From assembly GCF_010111755.1 (NCBI RefSeq), contig NC_088960.1:62001-126000 (forward strand): DNA of 64,000 bases, in the 5' to 3' direction. The DNA is from Nakaseomyces glabratus. Taxonomy: Eukaryota; Ascomycota; Saccharomycetes; Saccharomycetales; Saccharomycetaceae. How positions within the stretch are numbered: position 1 is the stretch's first letter; each line of letters starts with the position of its first letter. The notes under the pieces were generated by a model. That model was not told the origin of the DNA. It was given only the letters and a program-made list of their open reading frames with translations, and searched no databases. This document shows positions 34,301-43,965 of the stretch, piece by piece. The position numbers were made by a program, and so were the translations under genes.

Positions 34301-34466
34301 TAATTAACTAAGTATAGAATGCGGTATAGTTACGATCATTCTCATGATAACAATAATTTGCTTGTAAAATAATATCATCTATCTGTTGATAGCCTTTTGT
34401 GAAAATTTCATGTCAACATGTTACTATGCTATACAAATTATTTAGCTACTATTCTAAGTTATAGAA

Positions 34467-37067
34467 TTATTTTTGGATTGAATCGATCTTATTCTCCAAT
34501 AGAAGAGCGTTATTATCCAAAGACTTCAAAGCATCTAGGTGAACATTCAGCAATTTGATTAGCTGGGCACTTTCGTCTTTGTTGTTCAGGTTTATGCTAG
34601 TTACGTTGTTAAATGTGTTGCTGACATCATTTACTTCATCGATTAAAGAGCTTAAGTTAGCCGAAAGAGCATTTAGATTTTCATCCAATGATTCGGCAGT
34701 CTTGTAAGCTTGTAGACGTTTTTGATCATTATTATTGCCTGGCACACCCGAATTAGATGGTAGAATATCAGAAAGAAGTGCTTCTGTTCTACTTTCATAA
34801 TTATCCAGGAATGTCTCAAGTTCTTCCTGCTGCCTTTCGATATATTGTAAAGATTGATCTATTTTGTTTTGTGCTTGTTCTGCATTAACTGCTTCAGTGT
34901 ATAGTTGGCTAATTTGTTTCCCTCCATCTACAAGAATACGATCCCAATCCGTAATTCTCTTGGAATATTGATCAAAGTGCTTCGAAGCGGATGAGAGTTG
35001 GTTTGTCCATTTGGTCACCAGGTCATCAAGTGTTTTATTATCAAGTGATACAGGTTTTACTTCCACTGGTTTGGACTCGAGTTTCTGTTGACTAGATGCC
35101 TCTGTTCCTAAATTTGATTTTGCAGATTCAGTCTTGTCGGTCTCAGAAGTATTTTTGCCATCCTTAGATGTGCCAAAACTGAAGTTTTTTGATTTGTCAT
35201 CCGCTTTACTATCCGACTTCAAAGAAAATCCAGCTTTCGGCGTTTCAGTTTTGTTAACGTCTGTAGTAGTTGATGGTTTGTCTGTTTTAGCGCCAAAGGA
35301 GAAACCAGGTTTACTTTCAGAAATTTCAGTTTTATCAGTCTTAGTACCGAGAGAAAATGCTGGCTTTGGAGGTTCATCTTTCTTATCAGATTTAGATCCA
35401 AAGGAGAAAGCTGGTTTAGCACCTGAATCTTCCTTCTTCTCCGATTGAGAGCCAAACGTTAGTGTCGATTTTTTATCCGAGTTCTCATTCTTGCCTCCAA
35501 ACGAAAGGGCGGGTTTGGACTCGTTAGTATCTGTAGTTGTCTTTCCAAAAGAAAAGGCAGGTTTATCTGTCTTCGTTTCATCTTTTTCAGCAGTTTTGGT
35601 TCCAAATGAAAAAGGCTTAGTTGAATTTTCATCCTTCTTTTCAGAGGTACCTGCACTTAGATTTAAAGAAAAGCTTGGCTTCGATGCCTCTGGCTTATTA
35701 GAAGTTTCTGGAGTATCTTTCTTGTCGTCATTTGCTGGTTTGGAACCAAAAGAGAAAGCTGGTGTAGAGCTGGATTTGTTTTCTTCTTTTGTTGTACTTC
35801 CAAAAGACAGTGATGGTTTAGATTGAGTTGTCGAGCCTGTTGCTGCAGCACCAAAGGAAAAAGCAGGTTTCTTTTCTTCTGTCTTTTCACCTGACTGGCT
35901 AGCTGATCCAAAGTTCAAAGCTGGGGTTGTCTTTTTTTCTTCATCAGCTGGTTTTGCTTGTGAAAATAGAGAAGGGCCGTTATTTGTGGTGCTACTATTG
36001 CCAAAAGAAAAGGCAGGTTTTGCGTCACTAGCAGGTTTGTCATTTGTAGTATTTGATGAAGGAGCAGTGCTACCAAATGAAAGGGTTGGTTTCGATGCAG
36101 CATCCGCAGGTTTGTTCAAGCCGCCAAACAGAGATGGCTTTGCTGCATCTGTTTTGTTAGCATCTGTGCCAATTGAAGAACCGAATGAAAAAGAGCCAGC
36201 GCCTGGAGCTGGTGTAGTAGATGCACTAGTTCCAAATGCTGGTTTTGGAGTGCTTCCTGAGGGAGGTACAGGAGTATTAGAGGTATTACCGACCGCACCT
36301 GCTGTTCCGGTAGTACTGGTTGTATTGGAAGCGCCAAAGGAGAATGCAGGTTTGCCTGAGCTGCCTGGGTTGGAGTTTGTACCTGCTGCTGTGCCTAGCG
36401 TATTATTGGATTGTGGTTGTGTTGATCCAAAGGAGAAGGCTGGCTTATTATTTTGTGCGTTGTTGTTATTATTGTTGGCACTATTGAAACCGAATGCTGG
36501 TGTTGATCCGATTGCACTCCCCGTGTTAGTAGCTGCTGGTGTTGTGTTTTGTGTATTTGAAGTAGCAGCCCCAAAAGCACTAGCACCAGTAGTATTATTT
36601 GAACTACCATTTTGTGCTGAGCCGAAGCCACCGAAACTGGGTGTAGCTTGTGTGTTTGATGCGCCAAATCCAAAGGCAGGTTTCTGTGAGACGTTGTTCG
36701 AGTTACTTCCAAATAGGCCTTGTGAAGCACTTGTGTTATTTGTCTGTCCTGGGGTTGCACCAGTATTGTTGCTTGCTGCACCAAATGGGCTACTAGACTG
36801 GCCAGCTGTTGCTCCACCAAACAATGGCTTATTCTGGTTTGCGTTCATTCCGAATGGGGACGCAGTGTTGTTAGCACCACCATTGTTTGCCGAGTTGTTC
36901 GTTGCAGCTCCACCAAATGGTGTGGATGCATTCTGATTGGCCCCAAAAGAAAAGGCCGAGCTTCCACCAGTATTGTTAGAGCCAGCGTTGGCAGCCGCTC
37001 CAAATGCAGACGATGAATTGTTGCCGAAGCTGAAAGAACCTCCACCACTGTTACCGAAGGCACTCAT
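34467..37067 (-). CDS. NSP1: FG-nucleoporin Nsp1
   Basis: An 866-residue nucleoporin of the central transport channel and of the Nup82 complex. Residues 1-260 are N/G/A/S/T-rich with GLFG-like and FG motifs. Residues about 260-640 hold a spaced series of KPAFSFG-type FxFG repeats with charged linkers rich in K, D, E, S and T, the cohesive and extended FG regions known from yeast Nsp1. The last 200 residues are FG-free coiled coil (LDDLVTKWTNQL onwards), which pairs with Nup49, Nup57 or Nup82. S. cerevisiae Nsp1 is 823 residues. ATG complement at 37065-37067. The repeats produce long spurious open frames on the opposite strand. Confidence 0.97.
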   Translation of the reverse strand: MSAFGNSGGGSFSFGNNSSSAFGAAANAGSNNTGGSSAFSFGANQNASTPFGGAATNNSANNGGANNTASPFGMNANQNKPLFGGATAGQSSSPFGAASNNTGATPGQTNNTSASQGLFGSNSNNVSQKPAFGFGASNTQATPSFGGFGSAQNGSSNNTTGASAFGAATSNTQNTTPAATNTGSAIGSTPAFGFNSANNNNNNAQNNKPAFSFGSTQPQSNNTLGTAAGTNSNPGSSGKPAFSFGASNTTSTTGTAGAVGNTSNTPVPPSGSTPKPAFGTSASTTPAPGAGSFSFGSSIGTDANKTDAAKPSLFGGLNKPADAASKPTLSFGSTAPSSNTTNDKPASDAKPAFSFGNSSTTNNGPSLFSQAKPADEEKKTTPALNFGSASQSGEKTEEKKPAFSFGAAATGSTTQSKPSLSFGSTTKEENKSSSTPAFSFGSKPANDDKKDTPETSNKPEASKPSFSLNLSAGTSEKKDENSTKPFSFGTKTAEKDETKTDKPAFSFGKTTTDTNESKPALSFGGKNENSDKKSTLTFGSQSEKKEDSGAKPAFSFGSKSDKKDEPPKPAFSLGTKTDKTEISESKPGFSFGAKTDKPSTTTDVNKTETPKAGFSLKSDSKADDKSKNFSFGTSKDGKNTSETDKTESAKSNLGTEASSQQKLESKPVEVKPVSLDNKTLDDLVTKWTNQLSSASKHFDQYSKRITDWDRILVDGGKQISQLYTEAVNAEQAQNKIDQSLQYIERQQEELETFLDNYESRTEALLSDILPSNSGVPGNNNDQKRLQAYKTAESLDENLNALSANLSSLIDEVNDVSNTFNNVTSINLNNKDESAQLIKLLNVHLDALKSLDNNALLLENKIDSIQK

Positions 37068-37956
37068 ATTTTCTTGATTTATATCACAGTTTCTGCTTAA
37101 AATTTGTATGTCAAAAAGAAGCTATTAGTTTCTTTGTTATAACTAGTGTTTGTAATTGCTTTAATTTCAATAAAATGGATAATTGGCTGTGTAACTAGGC
37201 TATTGACTTAGTTCCCGAGACGCAATTGCTTAATTTTCGATGTCTTCAACCAAAAAAAAAAGATAGAAAGGCTATGAAAACGCTGAAAACTGCAGATAAA
37301 GGGGATTAACCAAGTATATACCGTTAGTATGGTTCGTTAAATATGGGTCTCGACGATTGTACTCACTATTAGACGCCAGAAAAAGCCTGATTGATGCCGA
37401 TGATCAGTGGTACTTGATGGCATTCCGATCCTTCTTGAAATGCCAATTTTTTGCAAAAAAACAAACGGGTGATATTATCGCTTTGTACGTATGGTATGTG
37501 GCTTACTAGTATATGATGTATACTGCCTTGCACCGATCAGCATATTAACTCAGTGACTTGGCTGATTAGTGTATTTGTAAGCTAAGATAATACGAGTAGT
37601 TAGTGTATTTGAGTAACTGTAATGATTAAAATATTAATTGTCTGGGTGGGTGGTTGATACATAGTTTTACAAAGTAATAATTGGATATGAATAATTAAAC
37701 AATGAAAACATGGGAACTGTATATCAGAAACATGAATATTGAGATCAGTGAAGTCTACGGCAAAATGTTCACTGTTTTAGAAAGTTTGTTAGTTATAGTT
37801 TTTGTTAGGTTTGCAGTTATATTAAGAATGTGGAGATAAATAGAGATTGTTCGAATGCAAAAAAGTTTTGGTTTGAATGATAAATTTTGAACATGAAATT
37901 GAAAATAGAACGTTTGATGGAATAACAGAGACAGGAAAATGTAGTTAAAAGTTTGT
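37068..37956. other. Intergenic region NSP1 promoter / MHP1 3' end
   Basis: An 889-bp AT-rich spacer between two minus-strand genes. A short direct repeat TTAGTGTATTTG occurs twice (about 37566 and 37601), and an A9-type tract sits near 37250. No gene is seen. Confidence 0.5.
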
Positions 37957-40900
37957 TTATTCGTGAGTTTTACTTCTGATTCTTGCGATGTTGTCAAGGA
38001 CTTGGTCGTATGCTTCGTCAATGGCTTTCTCTTCCATGTACTTTGGTATAGCTTTCTTTGCTTCGGCGGATGCACCGTTGCCGGTACTTTCTAAGAATGG
38101 GTTATTGCTTTTGTTATGAGATTGGTCCTCCTGTAGTGTCTTGAGAATTTCTTCTTTCTTATGGTCGTCAACTTCTTGTTTACGGAAAATATCGTGCAGA
38201 TGATAGCCCTTCTCGTGCAGTTCATCAATCACATTAACGATGGTAGCGACATCGTTCTTCAGCAAGAAGTCCTTAATTTTTTCACTCTCTAAAGATTCTG
38301 CTGCACGAGTTAATTCATCGGAATTGATGGATACTCCGGAGTCTAATGTATATAACTTCTCAGCTGGTTTATTGGCTTTGTTCTTTTGTAGGTGCTCGAG
38401 TTCTTTGTTCAGAATGTCATATTTGGTACCAATTGGATCGGTACTTGGACCACGGACGATTGTCTTATAAGAGTTTTCACTTTCTCTAAACTCAACTGTA
38501 TCGTCAGCAGCTTTGTTGGACTCTTCCACTGTGGCAGTACCAAATGGTAGCAAGGCGGAATGGCCGGTGTTTCCAAATGCAGAAGAAGATAATATGGTTC
38601 TATCCCTCTGAGTCCTTTCTAAAGATTGATCAGAATCATTATTTGATAGTTTACTCATAGAATCATTAGCAAATGGATCTGAAAACATAGGGTTGTTTAG
38701 TAACTTGTTCATTGCCTTATTTGAGGTCAGGTTTGTTTTCTCGTCATGTATAGACGTTGGTGCTGCTACCGTGTGTTTCTGTAATTTATTATGGCGCTGT
38801 TTCAGAAGGTGAATACCCTGCTCAAAACTTGAGTCGATGAGGCATAGGTTTATCAAGGTCTCCTTACCCTCACAACTTAGCTCATTCTTAACTCTCAGAT
38901 CAAATAAATCACTGACAACTTTTTCAATTTTAGTTCTAACCTTAGTAATCTTTTCAATAAACTCTACAACTAACTTGTCATACTCTAAAGAGTCTTCAAA
39001 CTTGTCAGTAAGTAACGAAGATAACTCTTCTTGTAGGGTGGATATTTGTTTCTCATTAGCTGCCATTTCCTCCTGAGGAACGGATGGTAAGGAAAGTCCT
39101 GCTTTCCTTTTTGTTTTCTGAACATTATCAAGCTCATTTTGGATATTTCTCATGGTGTATAAGGACATTCTCTCTTTTATACTCTCAGGGACAGTATTAT
39201 ACTCAAGGTCTAATGTCATCAATGTATTACTCTTATTCACAGCTTCTGTTAATGCTTTTGCCGAGGCCAAATTCAACTTACTCCCCAACAAAGACAAATG
39301 ATGCAATTTTGAACATAGTGGTAGACTCTCTGCGAGGACAACAATCGAAGCACAATCTAGATCATTATAATCTAGATGTAACCTAATTAAGTTCACATAC
39401 ACTGGTAATGACGTCGTTAGGGTTTTGATACAATGAGGGAATATTTTTGGATTGTTGGACAAATCCAAAAATTTCAAGTTTTCTGAGTAGCATAATACAC
39501 TTAATAATCTCAAAACCTCGTTATTTTCAGGAGTGGTATCGGCTTCGACTGATAAATTTGTTGAGTTTAATGAAATGTACTTCATTTCATTTTTCTCACC
39601 AACATTTTGAACTTTGTTAGCAACGGCATCAGTGAACACTGATGTTTTACCTTTTAGGTCGTTAAATCCCAAGTCTAGACCGCGGATATTGGATGTAACT
39701 ATCCATTCAGCCAGAACTTTACACTGCTCCATTGTCAATTTGTTGTAAGCTAACCCTAGTCTATCTGTATTTGTACATGCCAGTTCAATAAAGTTTTTGA
39801 ATTGCGTATAACTCATACATGCACCTGCTAATACAAATTCCTCAATACCACCCTCTTTAGTAGCCACCGCTGCAGTTAGTAGGTCCCAGTTCATGTCTGA
39901 TCTGTTATGTGTGTTACATTCCATTCTTTTCAAAAGATTTGGATTATTAGCATTCTTGGCCAACGAGGATTTGGATGGTTTTTGTACGTTGGTTTTAATT
40001 GTTGGTACCATGGTTAAATCCAATGCGACAAAGTTTTTCTTCTGTTTGGTTATGAAATAAGATAATATTTTCCAACCATCTTCATTTAATGGAGTGTTCC
40101 TCATGGTCAACTTCTCCAGATGTGGGTTTGATACCAATGAGCTCAGAATAATCCTTAGCATTTCTTCTGTCAGACTAACACCATCGAGAGAAACACACAG
40201 CACAGGAGATATGCTTAGGAAATCGCTAAAAGACCATATTTCCAGTAGAGAAGGTCTAGGGTTCCGTAGTTGTAATAAAGGTATTGGATCAGTCGAGCCC
40301 TTCTTGATCTGTTTCAAAGTTGCAGGTATTGGTAAAATTTCTCTTAAATGGCAGCACCTTGTGTAAACCACATCATGGGGGATCTTGAGGTTCGGAGGAG
40401 GGTATATTTCTTCTTCATCAGTACCTGAATCTGACTCAGATCCCTTTGGAGACTGGTCTGTACCATTTTTATTTTCCTCATCTGATAGAATCGAAAGTAA
40501 AGAGGAGCTAGAGCTCGTTCTAATTGGGTTCTCACGAGGTCTTCTGCTTACCATTGGTTTATCGATGGTTAAGTGGGATGCAAGTTTGCTAACTTCTATA
40601 TCTTCTTCTTTCTTGTTATTTCCTCTAGCCTCTGCTGCTGCTTCCTCTGCTGCTATGGCTATATTTCTCTTCTGTGAGTCCTCGTCGTCTGATGACTGCT
40701 GTTCTATTGGGTTCAGCACTTTCAACTGTCCTGAGCCGCCGACTACTATACCGGCGGAAGATGTTTCCATTATCTTTTTTCTCTCCTCTGGTGTGAGTCT
40801 GTGAATAATAACTGATCCGTTGGGTTTCACTTCTACTTCACCTTTTCTGGGGTTCTTGCTGCATATCTGTTGTGGTGGGTCATTAAAATAGGTTGTTGTC

Positions 40901-41901
40901 GCAAACGCTACGTGTTTCAGCTGCTTACAGTTCTCTAGTCCCGGCACTGTGCCGTACCTGTCTTGTGTGGTCCTGTGGGATGAGTCTGATATGTTGCTCA
41001 CGGTACGGTCGATGCTGTCGAAAGTCCCGTTTGGATTCAAGCTGGGCTGACTGCCATACGAGGTCACTTTCTTCAAGAATGCGCCGAACTTGTGCGTCGC
41101 CGAGGATGGCGTCTCTGGAGCGGGCCCGTCGACAGACGACAGGGATACTGTGGATTCCACATTCAGCTTGCGCTCGTCGCAGTTGCCTCTTTTCAGTATT
41201 GGTGGGAAAGCAGACTTCGAAGGGTGCGGTGGGATGGGTCTCCCGCGCGAGTCCAGCCTCCTGGGCGCGCTCTGAGCCGGCGTCATAAAACTCTGTGGTC
41301 TGCCGATCGAAGCGTGCCGCTGCCTCTCGTCAATACCTCTCTGTCTTTCGCTCAGCGTCTCCTTGCAGTGCGCTATGAAGTCGTCCAGCCGCTTGCTGTT
41401 CTCCGCCGACACCGCATACGAGGACTCGTTGCTGATGGTGCGCGGCTGGCTCAGCCGCCTGGTCGGAGAGGACCCGTTCGACTGCACAGACTGCATGGGG
41501 CTCAGCTCGGGGCTCTGCGGCGCAGACTCCACGGGCTTCGGCACTTCGTGCCGATGGTGCGAGAACAACGACTTGAAGAACCCGATCTTCCCCTTAGACA
41601 CGCTGCCCCTCCTGCCGCCCTCCACGCTGGCATTACTGGCATTGGCTGCACTTTCACTAAACGTAGGCGCCGGCGCAGACGACGCAGACTTCGTCCTTCG
41701 CAGCGGCACTCCTTCCTCCTTCACCTCCCGCATAGGCAGCTTGCACACCTCGCTCGCCTCGTCCCCTTCACTGTAAACCACACCCTTCCGGTGCGAACTG
41801 TTCCTGATAAGCCACGCAACGTCCACATCAGTGGCACTCTTCCTCCTGTCCATGGTTTTGCGTACCTGCATCCGGCTCCAAGCAGAGTGAAGTCCTCCCA
41901 T
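37957..41901 (-). CDS. MHP1: Mhp1-like protein with leucine-rich repeats
   Basis: A 1314-residue protein assigned to MHP1 (microtubule-interacting protein in S. cerevisiae, 1398 residues) by position between NSP1 and GYP6 and by a DVDVAWLIRNSS stretch near the N-terminus that resembles IDVGWLVR there. Residues 1-560 are low-complexity, S/P/R-rich and basic, suited to binding microtubules or membranes. From about residue 560 to 950 there are leucine-rich repeats of the LxxLxLxxN type (LRGLDLGFNDL-, LKFLDLSNNPKIF- and LIRLHLDYNDL-like units), then a charged helical tail. A second in-frame ATG at 41853 (MDRRKSATDVDV) may be the true start. The N-terminal coding part is markedly G/C-rich compared with the rest of the gene. 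Confidence 0.82.
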   Translation of the reverse strand: MGGLHSAWSRMQVRKTMDRRKSATDVDVAWLIRNSSHRKGVVYSEGDEASEVCKLPMREVKEEGVPLRRTKSASSAPAPTFSESAANASNASVEGGRRGSVSKGKIGFFKSLFSHHRHEVPKPVESAPQSPELSPMQSVQSNGSSPTRRLSQPRTISNESSYAVSAENSKRLDDFIAHCKETLSERQRGIDERQRHASIGRPQSFMTPAQSAPRRLDSRGRPIPPHPSKSAFPPILKRGNCDERKLNVESTVSLSSVDGPAPETPSSATHKFGAFLKKVTSYGSQPSLNPNGTFDSIDRTVSNISDSSHRTTQDRYGTVPGLENCKQLKHVAFATTTYFNDPPQQICSKNPRKGEVEVKPNGSVIIHRLTPEERKKIMETSSAGIVVGGSGQLKVLNPIEQQSSDDEDSQKRNIAIAAEEAAAEARGNNKKEEDIEVSKLASHLTIDKPMVSRRPRENPIRTSSSSSLLSILSDEENKNGTDQSPKGSESDSGTDEEEIYPPPNLKIPHDVVYTRCCHLREILPIPATLKQIKKGSTDPIPLLQLRNPRPSLLEIWSFSDFLSISPVLCVSLDGVSLTEEMLRIILSSLVSNPHLEKLTMRNTPLNEDGWKILSYFITKQKKNFVALDLTMVPTIKTNVQKPSKSSLAKNANNPNLLKRMECNTHNRSDMNWDLLTAAVATKEGGIEEFVLAGACMSYTQFKNFIELACTNTDRLGLAYNKLTMEQCKVLAEWIVTSNIRGLDLGFNDLKGKTSVFTDAVANKVQNVGEKNEMKYISLNSTNLSVEADTTPENNEVLRLLSVLCYSENLKFLDLSNNPKIFPHCIKTLTTSLPVYVNLIRLHLDYNDLDCASIVVLAESLPLCSKLHHLSLLGSKLNLASAKALTEAVNKSNTLMTLDLEYNTVPESIKERMSLYTMRNIQNELDNVQKTKRKAGLSLPSVPQEEMAANEKQISTLQEELSSLLTDKFEDSLEYDKLVVEFIEKITKVRTKIEKVVSDLFDLRVKNELSCEGKETLINLCLIDSSFEQGIHLLKQRHNKLQKHTVAAPTSIHDEKTNLTSNKAMNKLLNNPMFSDPFANDSMSKLSNNDSDQSLERTQRDRTILSSSAFGNTGHSALLPFGTATVEESNKAADDTVEFRESENSYKTIVRGPSTDPIGTKYDILNKELEHLQKNKANKPAEKLYTLDSGVSINSDELTRAAESLESEKIKDFLLKNDVATIVNVIDELHEKGYHLHDIFRKQEVDDHKKEEILKTLQEDQSHNKSNNPFLESTGNGASAEAKKAIPKYMEEKAIDEAYDQVLDNIARIRSKTHE

Positions 41902-42003
41902 TGATCGTTTCGGGCCTTTTTATACTTTTTAGGGAGGACTCCCGGGGGGTGGCCCCTGCCAAAAAAAAAGAAGATTGAAATTTGAGCTTTTTAAATTGGT
42001 TCA
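41902..42003. promoter_or_regulatory. Compact divergent promoter MHP1/GYP6
   Basis: Only 102 bp separate the upstream-most MHP1 ATG from the GYP6 ATG. The interval contains a CCCGGGGGG stretch and an A9 tract. If MHP1 starts at 41853 the shared promoter is 150 bp. Confidence 0.6.
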
Positions 42004-43317
42004 ATGGGTAAGAGTTACTGGTATAAGCAGAGGAGCAGGATGGACTGGTTCTCGCAGCGGGCGGTAGATCTTGGGTATGACCACGGTGGTGTTGTTGCGC
42101 GTGGGGTGTGGCTCGGTGAGTTTTACGAGGGCATGAGTCGCAGCGATGAGCGCTGTGCTGGGCGCGGGTCTCGGAGTTGGCTGTGGACGCATCTGGCCGG
42201 GGAGGAGCTGCCTGAGCTCGAGATGCCTGGCGCGGAGTACCGTCATGAGGAGTCTCGGAGTGTGTCTGGCTCTGGCTCTGGCTCTGGCTCTGGCGGGCGT
42301 GCGGGCCACACACATGCTACTTATGGTGGTCATGGCGGCCTTGGGAAGGGTAATGTGCGGGTACTGACGCCTGTGCGTGCCACTGCGCACCCGTTAGCCG
42401 GTGCTGAGAAAGGTGATTTGAGTGAGCGATTGAATACCTCCATGGAGATTGTGGACCTGGACTTGAAACGGCTGCTGATACACCCGATGTTCAGCGAGCC
42501 GCAGCACGTGAAGAACATGAAGCTGCTGCTGTACAACTACTTGCTCGACAGCATCGAGTACAAGCAAGGGTTCCACGAGATTATGGGTATGATATACATG
42601 CAGATCTACGACAACGACGAGAACAGCGAGACGAAGCTGCGAACGGTGCTGAAGTTGTTCACCACGCTGATGGCGCCGCTGAACAAAGTGTTCTACGAGG
42701 AAGACAACCTGCTGAACTGGGAGCAGAAGATATTCCGGCCGATGCTGATGGGACTTTCGCCAAAGGTGTTCAGTATCATATACTCTGGGCACGGTAAACA
42801 CCACAACAACAACCTCATATGGATAATAAGGTGGACCAGGCTGCTGTTTATCCGTGAGATAGCGTCCAAAGTTGATATACTGGAGCTCTGGGACCACTTG
42901 CTGACGGTTCCCGCGGCGCAATTCCCGCTGTTCATGGCTGCGTTCATTTCGGTGATGTTGCTGTCCATCTACGACCAGGTAGTAGAGTTCTCCCGGGACA
43001 AGACGCTAGACCACGACGATCTCATTGAGATCCTGCTGCTGCGGTACAAAGAGATGAACCCCCATATCGATGTGGTGAAGTACTGCCAAGTAGCCATGGA
43101 GGCCACGGAGCAGTTCAATGCCGGCGAGCTAGACAAGCTGTTTGGCACCGCTACGAAGTTTCTAGAGTGGAAGTACCGCGACAGCCCGCAGATCCTAGCG
43201 ATGCACCAGCAGTCGCGGGACATGAAGCTCGGCAGGCCTGACATTCCGCCGGACCCCAACAGGCTGCGAATGGAGGAGAAGCTCAAGCAGAGGGTGCTGC
43301 AGAGACTGCACAGATGA
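42004..43317 (+). CDS. GYP6: Rab GTPase-activating protein Gyp6 (TBC domain)
   Basis: A 437-residue TBC-domain protein; S. cerevisiae Gyp6 stimulates GTP hydrolysis by Ypt6 in Golgi/endosome traffic. The TBC catalytic features are visible: the arginine finger in IVDLDLKRLL (DxxR form) and the glutamine motif YKQGFHEIMGMIY, followed by the helical TBC core to about residue 330. Residues 60-110 are low-complexity, including an [10 protein letters not shown] run encoded by five TCTGGC units. Position between MHP1 and SDH1 matches YJL044C. Codon use is clearly G/C-ending, unlike genes to the left. ATG 42004 is the first in frame. Confidence 0.9.
   Translation: MGKSYWYKQRSRMDWFSQRAVDLGYDHGGVVARGVWLGEFYEGMSRSDERCAGRGSRSWLWTHLAGEELPELEMPGAEYRHEESRSVSGSGSGSGSGGRAGHTHATYGGHGGLGKGNVRVLTPVRATAHPLAGAEKGDLSERLNTSMEIVDLDLKRLLIHPMFSEPQHVKNMKLLLYNYLLDSIEYKQGFHEIMGMIYMQIYDNDENSETKLRTVLKLFTTLMAPLNKVFYEEDNLLNWEQKIFRPMLMGLSPKVFSIIYSGHGKHHNNNLIWIIRWTRLLFIREIASKVDILELWDHLLTVPAAQFPLFMAAFISVMLLSIYDQVVEFSRDKTLDHDDLIEILLLRYKEMNPHIDVVKYCQVAMEATEQFNAGELDKLFGTATKFLEWKYRDSPQILAMHQQSRDMKLGRPDIPPDPNRLRMEEKLKQRVLQRLHR
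42265..42294 (+). repeat. (TCTGGC)5 coding minisatellite in GYP6
   Basis: Five perfect hexamer units encoding SG dipeptides in the low-complexity N-terminal region of GYP6. Copy number could vary between strains without breaking the frame. Confidence 0.9.
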
Positions 43318-43965
43318 GGCGGGTGCACAGTATTTTTTTTGTTGTTGCCTGAATCTTTAGGTTTTCAGTGCTATTTTTTAGTACTAATATTTTAATTTTG
43401 TGGTACGATTATGACAATTTGTATGTAATGAAGAGCATAGACATTGGTAGCTTTGCGCAGAGGCTATTTGTTATTTCCAGCGCACCTGAGCATGATAGAT
43501 GTTGTTACGACGGGGATAGATCAATAAATAAGGTGTTATTAAATAAATAAAATAATAAATAAGGTTATATATATATTTTGTTTTTGACAACGTTGCAGAA
43601 GAGACAAAAAGTTTAAGAGAGGAGCTTTTGAAAAGGGATAAAGTTACGAAAAGTGGTATATTGCAAAAGACAACGATATATTCAAGACAACGATATCACT
43701 CCAGCTTATAAAGCCTCCTAAAAACCATTTCAGTTCCAAACTTTCTCTAGTAAGATCCGACCAGGGGCTAAAATATTAAGATACAAAGTGTGGTCGGGGG
43801 TTAGCAAATGAAATGCCATAATAATTTTTTTTTTTTAATTTCTTCAAATCAACATTCGAGGAGACATTATCATAAAAGACTTTATGCAGGGATAAATTTT
43901 GTTTTAAAATTCTTAGGAGCAAGAAAACACTGAGCAAGGTGTAAAAAGGGGGTGGGGGGAAACGC
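43318..43965. other. Convergent intergenic region GYP6/SDH1
   Basis: A 648-bp AT-rich spacer between convergent genes. It includes an AAATAAATAAAATAATAAAT stretch around 43541-43560, a T10 run near 43827, and a G-rich run (GGGGGTGGGGGG) around 43948-43959 just past the SDH1 stop. No gene is seen. Confidence 0.5.

Noticed and set aside
35986..36936. 316-codon open frame opposite NSP1
   Set aside because: It is the antisense shadow of the NSP1 FG-repeat region; the composition (P/A/L/V repeats) follows directly from the repeats on the other strand.
41092..41904. 270-codon open frame opposite the MHP1 N-terminus
   Set aside because: Arginine/histidine-rich nonsense caused by the G/C-rich coding strand of MHP1.
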